The position numbers were made by a program, and so were the translations under genes. Shown piece after piece: positions 26,518 through 35,433 of a DNA stretch of 64,000 bases. Under the pieces are notes generated by a model that had not been told where the DNA came from, ran no database searches, and worked only from the letters and a program-made list of their open reading frames with translations. The DNA is taken from contig NC_014098.1 of the NCBI RefSeq assembly GCF_000092905.1, forward strand, positions 992,001-1,056,000, read 5' to 3'. How positions within the stretch are numbered: position 1 is the first letter of the stretch; each line of letters begins with the position of its first letter. This DNA comes from Kyrpidia tusciae DSM 2912 (GTDB lineage Bacteria; Bacillota; Bacilli; Kyrpidiales; Kyrpidiaceae).

Positions 26518-26664
26518 TTAGAAAGCCGCCGCGCTGGCTGCGGCACCACCGCCGACTCCGTAGCCGCCCCACCCGTCGCCGGGTGCGATGAGGAAGAACA
26601 ACACAAAGATGATCAGGAACACCACGGCCCAGCGGGTCGCGGGACCGAACACACCCCAGTACAT
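26518..26664 (-). CDS. YjcZ-type small membrane protein, copy 2 (48 aa)
   Basis: A 48-residue mini-protein: MYWGVFGPATRWAV, a hydrophobic helix VVFLIIFVLFFLIA, a Gly/Trp-rich WGGYGVGGG turn and AAASAAAF. The order matches YjcZ-type sporulation proteins and the copy at 17167-17304. The ATG at 26664 has a near-perfect AGGAGGTGA upstream. It is convergent with the class V aminotransferase and divergent from the aldolase gene. Confidence 0.78.
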   Translation of the reverse strand: MYWGVFGPATRWAVVFLIIFVLFFLIAPGDGWGGYGVGGGAAASAAAF

Positions 26665-26844
26665 ACGTCGTTCACCTCCTTATCTGGTGCTATAAAGATG
26701 CAGCAATGCGCCAAGAATTGTGGACGCCTCACCCAGGGCCGGGAAAATGTGCGATGGCTCGTTCAATGGTCGGCATGAGGAGTGGTAGGGGAGGGCATAC
26801 TTTTTCCAAAGATTTGCCGAAATGGCCGCGGGGAGGGATTTGCG

Positions 26845-27927
26845 ATGGGATTTGCAATCGTGGGGGATTGGGATACGGCGGAAGACCGCTTTCTCGAGGC
26901 GCTCCAGGAGGAGATGCGCCGGAGAGGGATGGTGCAGGCGGATCAGGCAGAAGCTCGGGAATCGACGGTGGTCTTTCACGTGTTGGAGCCCGGCCGGATA
27001 ATCCCCTATCGGCGGCGTTCGCAAAGTGTGTACGTGGTGTCGGTGGTCTTTCTCGACCAGTGGCCCGACAATCTCCTTCATTTCGGTTATCCGATGCTCA
27101 TTCGATCCCTTGGGAATCTCCTGCTCATGACCGATCGGGATCCCTCGGCTTGCCGGGCGGCGTTCGTGACGCTGGAGCAAGGCTCTTATGTGGTGGAAGG
27201 GGACGGCGGGTTTGATCGGTGGATTGCGAAGGTGGTGGATCGGCTGTGGCCGCTGGCCACGTCGCGGTTGGTGATCAACAATCGATTTGAACCGGATCTT
27301 CCCGAGTTCCTGTGGGAAGGCGATGCCGTATCCAAGCGGTTGTGCGAAGCGGGCCGGCGGCTGGATGAATGGGACTTGTTGCCTGCGCCTTTTCCGATGG
27401 AGCAATTGTTATCGCCCCGGGACATGCGCCATATCCACCATTTGTTCGGTATCGGGGGACTCAGCTACGGCAATCTCAGCGCACGCTGCCCGAGCGGCGG
27501 TTTCTGGATGAGTGCCAGCGGTGTCAATAAAGGAGCGATGACCACCGTGGGCGAGCACGTGCTTTTGGTGAAAGATTACGATGAGACGCACAACGAGATG
27601 GTCCTGTCCGTTCCTCCCCACATTCAGCCCCGCCGGGTATCTGTGGACGCCATTGAGCATTGGATGATCTACCGCGACCATCCCCAGGTTGGTGCCATTG
27701 TCCACGTCCACGCGTGGATGGACGGTGTGAAGGCCACCCAGGTGAATTACCCCTGCGGAACGATTCAGTTGGCCAGGGAAGTGGCGGGACTCGTCCGGGA
27801 AGCGCCCCGGCCCGAACGGGCGGTGATTGGCCTCAAGAATCACGGCCTGACAATTACGGGCACGGATTTGGACGATATTTTTGCGCGGATCGACGGGAAG
27901 ATTCTCCGCCATGTCCCGATGGTTTGA
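26845..27927 (+). CDS. Class II aldolase/adducin-domain protein with extra N-terminal domain
   Basis: A 360-residue protein. Residues from about 190 onward are a class II aldolase domain with HHLFGIGGLSYGNLSARCPSG, the zinc-binding HVHAW and the closing KNHGLTITG. This family includes fuculose- and ribulose-phosphate aldolases. The first about 175 residues form a separate alpha/beta-looking region that I do not recognise (begins MGFAIVGDWDTAEDRFLEAL). The ATG at 26845 has GGGGAGGGA upstream. It probably leads an operon with the zinc-ribbon gene and the SDR. The substrate cannot be named. Confidence 0.8.
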   Translation: MGFAIVGDWDTAEDRFLEALQEEMRRRGMVQADQAEARESTVVFHVLEPGRIIPYRRRSQSVYVVSVVFLDQWPDNLLHFGYPMLIRSLGNLLLMTDRDPSACRAAFVTLEQGSYVVEGDGGFDRWIAKVVDRLWPLATSRLVINNRFEPDLPEFLWEGDAVSKRLCEAGRRLDEWDLLPAPFPMEQLLSPRDMRHIHHLFGIGGLSYGNLSARCPSGGFWMSASGVNKGAMTTVGEHVLLVKDYDETHNEMVLSVPPHIQPRRVSVDAIEHWMIYRDHPQVGAIVHVHAWMDGVKATQVNYPCGTIQLAREVAGLVREAPRPERAVIGLKNHGLTITGTDLDDIFARIDGKILRHVPMV

Positions 27928-27943
27928 GACGGGGTGACAGCCG

Positions 27944-28147
27944 ATGACATCCGATATGCGTCTCCCCGAAGAACCGCCCCGCCTCCCCGGATGGGGCGGG
28001 GGATCGTCTTCGTGTATCATCTGTGGTCGGCCCGTGTCCGATGGCGTCCTCTTATGCGAAAATGAGGCGTGTATGAAGCGATTTGCCGATGTGTTTCTCA
28101 CCGGTATGACGACCGCGCGGAGGGGGGATCAAAGTGGGATTCTATGA
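27944..28147 (+). CDS. Small zinc-ribbon-like protein (67 aa)
   Basis: A 67-residue protein with a four-Cys site, CIICGRPVSDGVLLCENEAC (C-x2-C-x10-C-x4-C), flanked by a Pro/Gly-rich N-terminus. The layout loosely recalls Gin-type anti-sigma zinc proteins of sporulation, but the spacing differs and I make no such assignment. It lies 16 bases after the aldolase stop and its end overlaps the SDR start by 14 bases, so the three are likely one transcript. Confidence 0.65.
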   Translation: MTSDMRLPEEPPRLPGWGGGSSSCIICGRPVSDGVLLCENEACMKRFADVFLTGMTTARRGDQSGIL

Positions 28148-28997
28148 CGGCCGATGTGTGGCGATCGTCGGCGCCTCCCGGGGGATCGGCCAGGCCATCG
28201 CGACTCGGTTATCCGGGGAAGGCGCCGAGGTGATCTTGTTTGCGCGGAACCGGGATGGGTTGCTGAGGGTGGCCGAAACGTTGCCGGGAAAGGCACACGC
28301 TTTTGCTGTCGATGTGACCTCCGCGGCGGCGGCATCGGCCATGGCCGAGGCTGTGGAACAAAGCCTCGGGCGATTGGATGCTCTGATTTATTCAGCGGGG
28401 GTTCTGCCCTTGGCCCCCGTATCCGCAATGTTGACGGAAGAGTTCGAACGGACCATGAATGTGAATTTCTGGGGGGCCGTTCGGACCGTCCAGGGCTTGG
28501 TCCCGATCCTCGGTAGAGGGGGGATGAAATCCATTGTCCTGTTGTCGTCTCTCTCCACCCATTTTCCCTTACCCTTTTTCGCGGCCTATTGCAGCAGCAA
28601 AATGGCCCTTCGGGGGTTTGCCGCCTCTCTGCGCCAAGAGCTGGCTCCGCAAGGATTTCATGTGGGGCTCGTCTCTCCCGGGCCGGTGGATACGGCGATG
28701 GTGAAGGGAAAGCTCCACACCCCTTTATACCGGGTTCCCCGGTGGATGCCGCTTTTGCGCCCGGAGGATGTCAGCCGGGCGGTGGACCGGGTTTTGCGCC
28801 GTCGACGGGCGGAGGCAATCGTCCCCGGGTGGCTGGCGCCCCTCGCTTGGTTGGGGTTGGCGCGCCCCAGCCTGGTGATGGGCAGTTACCGGTTCGCTGT
28901 GCCGGGATGGGAGCAGGCGGTGCGGGAGGGGATGAACCGGGTCATTCCCGGCGAAGAGAGCCCCGAGTCTCGGGGCTTTAATCAAAATCATTCGTAA
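28134..28997 (+). CDS. Short-chain dehydrogenase/reductase
   Basis: A 287-residue classical SDR that should use NAD(P)H. Visible: the cofactor motif VGASRGIGQAIA at the N-terminus, the region around LIYSAGVLPL (in place of NNAG), catalytic Ser in LLSSLSTH and the YCSSK active site (Tyr-x3-Lys). A hydrophobic C-terminal part (VPGWLAPLAWLGLARP) suggests membrane contact. The GTG at 28134 has GGAGGGGGGATC upstream. It overlaps the zinc-ribbon gene. Substrate unknown. Confidence 0.87.
   Translation: MGFYDGRCVAIVGASRGIGQAIATRLSGEGAEVILFARNRDGLLRVAETLPGKAHAFAVDVTSAAAASAMAEAVEQSLGRLDALIYSAGVLPLAPVSAMLTEEFERTMNVNFWGAVRTVQGLVPILGRGGMKSIVLLSSLSTHFPLPFFAAYCSSKMALRGFAASLRQELAPQGFHVGLVSPGPVDTAMVKGKLHTPLYRVPRWMPLLRPEDVSRAVDRVLRRRRAEAIVPGWLAPLAWLGLARPSLVMGSYRFAVPGWEQAVREGMNRVIPGEESPESRGFNQNHS
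28959..28980 (+). terminator. Stem-loop overlapping the SDR 3' end
   Basis: AGCCCCGAG (28959-28967) and CTCGGGGCT (28969-28977) form a compact hairpin followed by TTTAATC. It lies within the last codons of the SDR gene, an unusual but workable place for an intrinsic terminator. Confidence 0.45.
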
Positions 28998-29100
28998 GTT
29001 AAAGGAAATTGATCTAGTCCAACTTGGCAGGCTATGGTATAGTTGTGTGTGCCACGGTTTCTACAAATGTGGACAATGCAATGGGGTGGGAGGGGTGTCA

Positions 29101-30444
29101 GTGAGCGGGAACCGGATAGGAGGCCGGCCGCAGCCGGACCGAACACGAACAGAGAATCCCACTGGTTCCTTGGGGTGGAAGATCCGCGAAGCGAGGCGGG
29201 CCCGGGGGCTGACCCAACAATCGTTGGCGGAAGGTATCGTGACAGTGAGCATGGTCAGTCAGATTGAATCGGACAAGGCCATGCCTTCGTATCGGGTGTT
29301 AAGGGCATTGGCCGAACGTCTGGCGCTGCCTCTGGAACATTTTCTTTCTGATGTCGCCCAGCAGACGCGGCAGAATGCGCTGTACAAGTTGGCCAAAGGG
29401 AAGGTGGAGGCGGGAATGGCCCAAGAGGCGGCGCCGATCCTTCAAGACCTTTTGCAACAAGAACCGCTGTATGTCCCCGCGTGGAAATTGCAGGTAGATT
29501 TAGCGGAATGTTATGTGCGGACAGAACAATGGGAACAAGCGGAAGAACTGTTGGAAAAACTGGTCGAGGGGATTGACGGAGAGGCGGATCCGCACGTGAT
29601 GGTGCAATGTTTAGATCGCCTGGCCCGGGCCCGGCTTCAGTTGCGCCGGGTCTCTTTGGCGATTTACCATTGGGAAAAGGCGTGTGAACGGATGGGGGAG
29701 GAGGCCGATCTTTACGGCACCCTCTTCTCGGAGGTCTATTATCACTTGGGGATGGCCTATGCCCGGGTGGGGCGGCTTGAAGATGTCGGTCGGGTGTTGG
29801 CCAAAGCTTTCGTTTCGATCCAGAAGGACCCGGCTAAAGTCGGACAAGTGGCGCTTCAACTGGCCGAGGTGCTGCATGCCATGGGGGAGGATCAGAAAGC
29901 GTGCCAGTACGCGGAACGGGCGATGAGGTTGTTTGAAGACGCCCGCCAACGAAAGTTGTATCTGGACATCAAAGCACGTTACGCCCGGTATTACGGTTAC
30001 CTCGGGAAGGTCGCGGACTCGATGTTTATGTTGCGGGAGTGCGCGGAGGAATACCGCAACGCCGGGCATCGGGATGAATGGGTGGAGACCCTGGAACAGA
30101 TCGCGCTGTTGTCGCTTCAGAGCGGCCGGACGGAGGAAGCCAAGAGTACATGTAGGCAGGCTTTGGAGTGTGCAGAGCCCGACAGCGGACAAGAAGCGCG
30201 GATTCGCCATCTTTTGTCCCGGATTTTGCAGGAGGTCGGAGATCTTGAAGGAACAGTCGTGGAGTTGGAAAAGGCGGTGGCGATTTGGCAAGCCTTGGGT
30301 GATGAAGAGCGGCTGTCAGAAGCCTACCCGGACCTGGTGGAACTTTATCGCAAACGGGGGGATTATGTCCGGGCTGAGGCGGCGTTGCGGCACGGCCTGA
30401 CCACGATCCGACATTATCGCCAGTTATTCTTGGAAATGGGGTGA
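29101..30444 (+). CDS. XRE-family regulator with TPR repeats
   Basis: A 447-residue protein: a disordered N-terminus, an XRE helix-turn-helix (KIREARRARGLTQQSLAEGIV, then SMVSQIESDKAMPSYRVL; given in parts), and about seven tetratricopeptide-like repeats to the end. The design resembles Rap/NprR/PlcR-type regulators that sense peptides, but no such link can be shown here. The GTG at 29101 has GGGAGGGG six bases upstream; the frame continues to 29047 without a site. A TTGATC/TATGGT-like promoter lies in the 100 bases before it. It is followed by ilvD. Confidence 0.85.
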   Translation: MSGNRIGGRPQPDRTRTENPTGSLGWKIREARRARGLTQQSLAEGIVTVSMVSQIESDKAMPSYRVLRALAERLALPLEHFLSDVAQQTRQNALYKLAKGKVEAGMAQEAAPILQDLLQQEPLYVPAWKLQVDLAECYVRTEQWEQAEELLEKLVEGIDGEADPHVMVQCLDRLARARLQLRRVSLAIYHWEKACERMGEEADLYGTLFSEVYYHLGMAYARVGRLEDVGRVLAKAFVSIQKDPAKVGQVALQLAEVLHAMGEDQKACQYAERAMRLFEDARQRKLYLDIKARYARYYGYLGKVADSMFMLRECAEEYRNAGHRDEWVETLEQIALLSLQSGRTEEAKSTCRQALECAEPDSGQEARIRHLLSRILQEVGDLEGTVVELEKAVAIWQALGDEERLSEAYPDLVELYRKRGDYVRAEAALRHGLTTIRHYRQLFLEMG

Positions 30445-30580
30445 TGGGATCCGGGGATGATGCCGGGTGTGGCCCGGCCGTCGGCTGTACAAAGATCGGC
30501 CCCATTGATAGAATAAGAACAGTTTGGAACACGGCGAGCCGATCGGCGGCTTTGGTCGCGGCCAAGAAGGAGTGAAAGTT

Positions 30581-32251
30581 GTGCGAAGCGATATGATTAA
30601 ACGCGGTGTGGATAAAGCTCCGCATCGCAGCCTCTTGAAGGCCACGGGGGTCCGGGATGAAGATTTTGGAAAGCCTTTTATCGGCATTTGTAATTCCTTT
30701 GTCGAGATCATTCCCGGCCACGTGCATTTGCAGGAGTTTGGCCGATTGATTAAGGAAGCGGTCCGGGAAGCGGGCGGGGTGCCCTTTGAATTCAACACCA
30801 TCGGCGTGGACGACGGAATTGCCATGGGTCACATCGGGATGCGCTTTTCCTTGCCCAGCCGGGAGTTGATTGCTGACTCGGTGGAAACGATGGCCATGGC
30901 CCATTGGTTCGACGGCCTAATTTGCATCCCGAATTGCGATAAGATTACGCCGGGCATGTTAATGGCGGCAATGCGGGTGAATATCCCGACGATTTTTATC
31001 AGCGGAGGGCCCATGGCGGCCGGGCGCACGCCGTCGGGCAAGATCGTGGATCTCATCTCCGTGTTTGAAGGGGTGGGGGCGTACCAATCGGGTCAGATTT
31101 CGATGGACGAACTGAAGGAGCTCGAAGACTATGGATGCCCCAGCTGTGGGTCTTGTTCGGGGATGTTTACGGCGAATTCCATGAACTGTTTGTCCGAGGC
31201 TCTCGGCATGGCCTTACCCGGGAACGGGTCTATCCTGGCGAACACGCCGGAGCGGGAAGAGTTGGCCCGGAAGGCTGCGATTCAGATTCTCGAACTTGTG
31301 CGCCGAGATCTAAAACCCCGGGATATCGTCACGATCGATTCCCTCGACAACGCCTTTGCGTTGGACATGGCCATGGGCGGGTCCACCAACACGGTGCTTC
31401 ACACCTTGGCGATTGCAAAAGAGGCGGGGGTGGAGTACCCCCTTTCTCGAATCGACGAGATTTCCCGACGGACCCCCCACCTGTGTAAAGTGAGCCCCGC
31501 GTCCCATTGGCACATGGAAGATGTTCACCGGGCTGGGGGCATTTCTGCGATTCTGAAAGAGTTGAGCCGGATCGATGGGTTGTTGCACCTGGATGCCATG
31601 ACGGTGACCGGTCGGAGCCTGGGCGAGAACATTGCCGATGCGGAGATTCGAGATCCAGAAGTGATTCGGCCTATCGAAAACGCATACAGTCAAACCGGCG
31701 GTCTAGCCATTCTTTCCGGAAACTTGGCTCCGAATGGAGCGGTGATCAAAGCGGGCGCCGTGGACGAGTCGGTGAAACGGTTCGAGGGTCCGGCGGTGAT
31801 TTTCGAATCTCAGGACGAAGCCTTCGAAGGGATCATGTCGGGCAAGATCCATGAGGGGGACGTGGTCGTCATCCGGTATGAAGGGCCCAAGGGGGGGCCG
31901 GGTATGCCGGAGATGTTGGCGCCGACGTCCGCCCTGGCCGGGATGGGGCTCGGAGCTAAAGTTGCCCTTATTACTGACGGGAGGTTTTCCGGAGGCTCGC
32001 GGGGCATCAGTGTGGGGCATATTTCTCCGGAAGCTGCGGAAGGCGGACCGATCGCCTTGCTTCAAGACGGCGATATGGTCGTGATTGACATCCCCGGACG
32101 CAAGCTCGAGGTGAAGTTGACTGACGAGGAATTGGCAGAGCGCCGGGCGAAGTGGCGGGCGCCAGAGCCGAAAGTGCGCACGGGGTATCTGGCCCGTTAT
32201 GCGAAGCTCGTCACGTCGGCCAACACCGGGGCAGTCTTGAAAATCGACTGA
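30581..32251 (+). CDS. ilvD: Dihydroxy-acid dehydratase
   Basis: Dehydrates dihydroxy acids to 2-keto acids in valine, leucine and isoleucine synthesis. The 556-residue length is normal. Iron-sulfur Cys residues are in [19 protein letters not shown] and [17 protein letters not shown], with the substrate region [23 protein letters not shown] (in part) near the C-terminus. The GTG at 30581 follows AAGGAGTGAAAG. It stands apart from other ilv genes in this window and is closed by a strong terminator. No T-box or leader peptide is visible in the 136-base upstream gap, which contains a GCCGGG/CCCGGC stem-loop after the TPR regulator. Confidence 0.96.
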   Translation: MRSDMIKRGVDKAPHRSLLKATGVRDEDFGKPFIGICNSFVEIIPGHVHLQEFGRLIKEAVREAGGVPFEFNTIGVDDGIAMGHIGMRFSLPSRELIADSVETMAMAHWFDGLICIPNCDKITPGMLMAAMRVNIPTIFISGGPMAAGRTPSGKIVDLISVFEGVGAYQSGQISMDELKELEDYGCPSCGSCSGMFTANSMNCLSEALGMALPGNGSILANTPEREELARKAAIQILELVRRDLKPRDIVTIDSLDNAFALDMAMGGSTNTVLHTLAIAKEAGVEYPLSRIDEISRRTPHLCKVSPASHWHMEDVHRAGGISAILKELSRIDGLLHLDAMTVTGRSLGENIADAEIRDPEVIRPIENAYSQTGGLAILSGNLAPNGAVIKAGAVDESVKRFEGPAVIFESQDEAFEGIMSGKIHEGDVVVIRYEGPKGGPGMPEMLAPTSALAGMGLGAKVALITDGRFSGGSRGISVGHISPEAAEGGPIALLQDGDMVVIDIPGRKLEVKLTDEELAERRAKWRAPEPKVRTGYLARYAKLVTSANTGAVLKID

Positions 32252-32259
32252 TTTTCGGC

Positions 32260-32296
32260 AAGGGGCGGAGGTGCAGAGCTGGCCGCCCCTTTTTTA
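32260..32296 (+). terminator. Intrinsic terminator of ilvD
   Basis: AAGGGGCGG (32260-32268) pairs with CCGCCCCTT (32283-32291), followed by TTTTTATT. A strong textbook terminator; it also faces the end of the convergent ytrI. Confidence 0.9.
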
Positions 32297-32305
32297 TTGG
32301 CCGGC

Positions 32306-32794
32306 TCAGGATCCGGCGGGGAAGGCGGGACTCGGGCTCGGCTGAGGGGGCGCTGGTTCGCCGGTCAAGTACAAGTGGACCGTTTCTCCCAGGACGACAG
32401 ATTGAACATGAATGACCCACACCCGGCCGTCCACGAGAATCGTTCGCCCCTCCAATAGGCCGATGATGAGGTCGGGGTGGTCGTTGAGGGTGGCAAGACT
32501 TTTCCCAACCAAAGTTTTGGCGTGGTCCTTAGCGAAGCGAAGGATCGCGATTTCCGCAAAATGATCGTTTGTTTGAACTTGAACCTCGATGGTGCGGATT
32601 TCCGGTTCTCTGGACTGTTGGTGAAGTTTCGTCCGCAAACCGTTAAGTTCCTCGGTGAGTCGGTCGACCTGGAGGCGGTGCTGCTCGATGGTGTAATGCA
32701 ACTCATCCATTTCCCGGGCGGTGATGGCCATCCAGCCCGCGGCGCCGATGATGAGACCGAGAAGAAAAATGGCGACCGCGCGAACTGGATTCAC
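32306..32794 (-). CDS. ytrI: YtrI-like sporulation membrane protein
   Basis: A 162-residue protein with one N-terminal membrane segment (VAIFLLGLIIGAAGWMAI), a coiled-coil stretch of about 40 residues (ELHYTIEQHRLQVDRLTEEL) and a soluble C-terminal domain ending in a Pro-rich tail. Size, layout and position after ytrH fit YtrI, a membrane protein needed for efficient sporulation in Bacillus. The GTG overlaps the ytrH stop as GTGA, so translation is coupled. Sequence match to YtrI itself is weak by eye; the assignment leans on synteny. Confidence 0.72.
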   Translation of the reverse strand: MNPVRAVAIFLLGLIIGAAGWMAITAREMDELHYTIEQHRLQVDRLTEELNGLRTKLHQQSREPEIRTIEVQVQTNDHFAEIAILRFAKDHAKTLVGKSLATLNDHPDLIIGLLEGRTILVDGRVWVIHVQSVVLGETVHLYLTGEPAPPQPSPSPAFPAGS

Positions 32795-33117
32795 GGTTTG
32801 ATTCCCGTTGCCGCCCGAAGTACGAGGTAGGCGGCCTGGCTGCCCAAGAAAGCAGCCATGAGATAGGTGAATTGTTTGGCCACCGGGGACAGGTGACCAC
32901 CGAGCACCCCGGTCTCGATGACCCGAAGTGTATCCATGGTCCCGCCCAGGGCACTGACGAGGCCCCAAATCTTAAGATGATCCGCCAACCGCATCATGGT
33001 GCTCCCGGGTGGCAAGTGCACCAAGACAGCGGCCATGCCTCCAATGAGCGACCCGCCCAGTACGATCCCAAACGCGACAAAAAAGTCGAGTACCACTGTG
33101 CTCGTAAAACGGTCCAT
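32791..33117 (-). CDS. ytrH: YtrH family sporulation protein
   Basis: A 108-residue membrane protein with about three hydrophobic segments. FVAFGIVLGGSLIGGMAAVLV, DHLKIWGLVSALGGTMDTLRVIETG (in parts) and the closing GSQAAYLVL match YtrH, which is made in the mother cell and is required for normal sporulation in Bacillus. The ATG at 33117 has GAGGAGGGGGG upstream. It is transcribed with ytrI and divergent from the SigH-like gene across a long regulatory gap. Confidence 0.87.
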   Translation of the reverse strand: MDRFTSTVVLDFFVAFGIVLGGSLIGGMAAVLVHLPPGSTMMRLADHLKIWGLVSALGGTMDTLRVIETGVLGGHLSPVAKQFTYLMAAFLGSQAAYLVLRAATGIKP

Positions 33118-33755
33118 GTGATGTCCCCCCTCCTCGTCCATAGCTATGGCCGGCAGAGGTAGGATATGCTCCAAAGACTAGGATTCCTCCATGTGAAACT
33201 CGATCAAATCCTCCCCTCCCGCTGTCGTAGAATGAACCGGACGTGAAGGAATTGTATCGAAAGGCCTACAAAAGCTAACGAAAAACCATTGATCCCTACA
33301 TACAGGTGTAAAAAATAGGTCTTTTGAGCCAAATGTTTTTCTGGGCTTGTCGAACAATTCCGGGTTTATTCGGGGGTTTTAGTCCAAACGTCTCATGTAG
33401 GATAAAGATGGATTCCGTTACAATTCGGTTACAGGATTTGTCGGATTTCGTCGGAGATCCTCGGAAATCAAGGGATCTTGTCGGGAGCGAGTTCGACATC
33501 CCCGATCACCAAAAGACGGGGAGGGACGCAGCTGGAATATCCTTGACAACCGGATACAGATACATACCGAGAGCGCGTAGTCGCTGGCAAGACGGCGGCG
33601 GTTGAAATGAAAAGAAAAACCATTCGCCCAGGACGGACTGAAACAAAGAAGGGTGGGAAAAGGTCCGTTTGCCGCTTTGTGGGTACGGGGTGATCAAAGC
33701 GGTGTAAAAGAGATGAAACCGGGCAGAGCCGGTTGCAATGGGGTGGGGAAGCAAG
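33118..33755. promoter_or_regulatory. 638-base gap with two exact Spo0A boxes
   Basis: No convincing gene is seen here. Two exact copies of the Spo0A box TGTCGAA occur, at 33348-33354 (plus) and 33492-33498 (minus), and several near-matches (TTGTCGGA, TTCGTCGG) between them near 33430-33480. The gap separates ytrH from a SigH-like sigma gene. TTGACA at 33543 lacks a good -10. The stretch 33220-33420 is more AT-rich than the neighbours. An open frame at 33324-33605 lacks a ribosome binding site. Confidence 0.5.
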
Positions 33756-34376
33756 ATGGATGAACTAACGGCTCTCGCGTGTCGGGCCAAGTCCGAAGCG
33801 GATGCGTTTTCGGAATTGGTTCAGCGTCTCAATCCGCTTTTGGGAGGCTTGGCTCAAAGATATTGGATCCCGTATGAAACCGACGACGAAGTGGCTCAGG
33901 TGTTGCGGATCGAGTTGTGGAATGCCGTTCGCTCTTTCCGCAGCGGCCATGTTCCGTTTTTGCCCTTTGCCAAGATGTTTGTGGAAAACCGCATGAAGAC
34001 GATGATGAAGCGAAGGGTTTACGGGGCCAAGTACTTGTTTATGAATCAGATGAAGCGGGTGGACGAGCAAGGTCCTGCCAACGATCGGGGAGAACCTCTA
34101 CCCGGGACCACGCCGGCGGTGGAAGAGGACGTTGTGCACGAGCTCGTGCTAAAAGCGGCCCGGGAACGTCTGTATGAGTTGCTGGAACAATTGCTGACGG
34201 ATCTGGAACGGGAGTGTTTCGTCCGGCGGTACATTTACGAGCAATCTTACCGGGAGATCTCCGAAGAGTTGGAACTGGTCAGTGTGAAAGCGGTGGACAA
34301 CGCCATCGCCCGGGTGAAGAAAAAGATGATGAACCACCCGGCGGTGGTGGAGCTGTGGAACAGTGTAGCCGGTTGA
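33756..34376 (+). CDS. Sigma-70 family factor, SigH-like
   Basis: A 206-residue sigma factor that should direct RNA polymerase to a special promoter set. Region 2 is in DDEVAQVLRIELWNAVRSF, and region 4 is clear: LLTDLERECFVRRYIYEQSYREISEEL then SVKAVDNAIARVKKKM (given in parts), close in pattern to the end of SigH (Spo0H). It is probably an extra member and not spo0H itself, which usually sits near secE and rpmG. The ATG follows GGGGTGGGGAAG. No anti-sigma gene is adjacent. The upstream gap holds Spo0A boxes. Confidence 0.85.
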   Translation: MDELTALACRAKSEADAFSELVQRLNPLLGGLAQRYWIPYETDDEVAQVLRIELWNAVRSFRSGHVPFLPFAKMFVENRMKTMMKRRVYGAKYLFMNQMKRVDEQGPANDRGEPLPGTTPAVEEDVVHELVLKAARERLYELLEQLLTDLERECFVRRYIYEQSYREISEELELVSVKAVDNAIARVKKKMMNHPAVVELWNSVAG

Positions 34377-34423
34377 AGGACTTCATATTCGCATGTCATT
34401 GATGAGTAAGCGTCTTGACGCCT

Positions 34424-34455
34424 AGCAAGGGCCACCTTTTCAGGTGGCCCTTGCT
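34424..34455. terminator. Perfect 13-bp stem-loop after the sigma factor gene
   Basis: AGCAAGGGCCACC (34424-34436) pairs exactly with GGTGGCCCTTGCT (34443-34455) around TTTTCA. It lies between the sigma gene and the convergent LysM-3D gene. There is no downstream T-run. Confidence 0.7.
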
Positions 34456-34528
34456 AATGTGCGGCACCTTCTAAGGGTGGCGCCTTCGTAATACGGGTTA
34501 GAGGTCGAGTCTTGTAGAGCGCGAGGGC

Positions 34529-35275
34529 CTACAGAGACTTGGACGGGTATTGCACGATGTAGACGGGCACATCGCGCTTGACCCCGAACTGGAGGGCTTT
34601 GTTAACATCGGTCATATATATGTCGATTCTTCGCCCCCGTATGGCACCGCCCGTATCCTCGGCGACTCGATAGCCGATTCCTTCGATATACAGTTTTGTG
34701 CCGATAGGAATCACATTGGGATCAACAGCCACCGTCCTTCCGGGGGTGGCTGGACGCCCACTGGCCGTGACGCCGTAGCCCGGATCACCGGGGGATTTCC
34801 CCGTGGATTCCGGCCCCGAAGTGTAGGCGGTTAGGGTACAATAGAACACGGCCAGCGGTGCGGCCGGCTTACCTTCCTGGGCAGTTGCCGGCTCTGAAGA
34901 GGTGGGCGCGGCCGCTGTCGGAGCAGCCCCGTCCGGGATCACTAACATTTGTCCACTTTGCAACAGTCTCGGGTCGACGATGCCATTGGCCGCTTGCAGG
35001 GCCTGCGGCGAGATGCCGTAATGTTTGGCGATGCGATAGATTGTTTCGCCCGGTTTTACGAGATACTGGTGGTGGGTTTGGTTCGTCATCCCGTCGCCGC
35101 CCCGGGACGCCAGGGCACCCCCTGTACCGTCTTCCGCCGCGGCCGTCCAAGGGGCCAGATTCCGGGTGGAATCGAAGACGGCGAAGGGGTTGTCGATCCA
35201 GAAGGCTCCGGCATGGGAGGCCTGGGTTAAGGCCATCAGCAAGAACACCCCGGCCGGCGCCCGATAGCGAGTCAT
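34529..35275 (-). CDS. LysM and 3D domain cell-wall protein
   Basis: A 248-residue secreted protein: signal peptide at residues 1-25, LysM peptidoglycan-binding domain (YLVKPGETIYRIAKHYGISP, then QSGQMLVIP), an Ala/Pro/Thr linker, and a C-terminal 3D domain with VAVDPNVIPIGTKLYIEG, EDTGGAIRG and DIYMTD, whose Asp residues form the MltA-like active site. Probably a wall hydrolase of the YocH/YabE type, active in growth, resuscitation or germination. ATG 35275 has GAGGTGAGA upstream; a TTG at 35296 would include that site. It is divergent from the ATPase gene. Confidence 0.88.
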   Translation of the reverse strand: MTRYRAPAGVFLLMALTQASHAGAFWIDNPFAVFDSTRNLAPWTAAAEDGTGGALASRGGDGMTNQTHHQYLVKPGETIYRIAKHYGISPQALQAANGIVDPRLLQSGQMLVIPDGAAPTAAAPTSSEPATAQEGKPAAPLAVFYCTLTAYTSGPESTGKSPGDPGYGVTASGRPATPGRTVAVDPNVIPIGTKLYIEGIGYRVAEDTGGAIRGRRIDIYMTDVNKALQFGVKRDVPVYIVQYPSKSL

Positions 35276-35433
35276 CGGGAATCTCTCACCTCTCAAGTGT
35301 AACAGATGGTTCTATCCTGGCCAGAGATGAGAAATTTTAAACGTACCTGGCAACTCGCCGATTCAAAAAAGTTGTCGGAGCAGCGACCAGACGCTGAATG
35401 TGGTATAAACGTATTTAGAAAGGGGAATCGGCA

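Noticed and set aside
30445-30580. Possible T-box or attenuator before ilvD
   Set aside because: The gap is only 136 bases; no T-box motif, leader peptide or antiterminator pairing was found, only a stem-loop fitting the end of the preceding gene.
33324-33605. 93-codon frame between ytrH and the sigma gene
   Set aside because: No ribosome binding site and no family; it crosses both Spo0A boxes.
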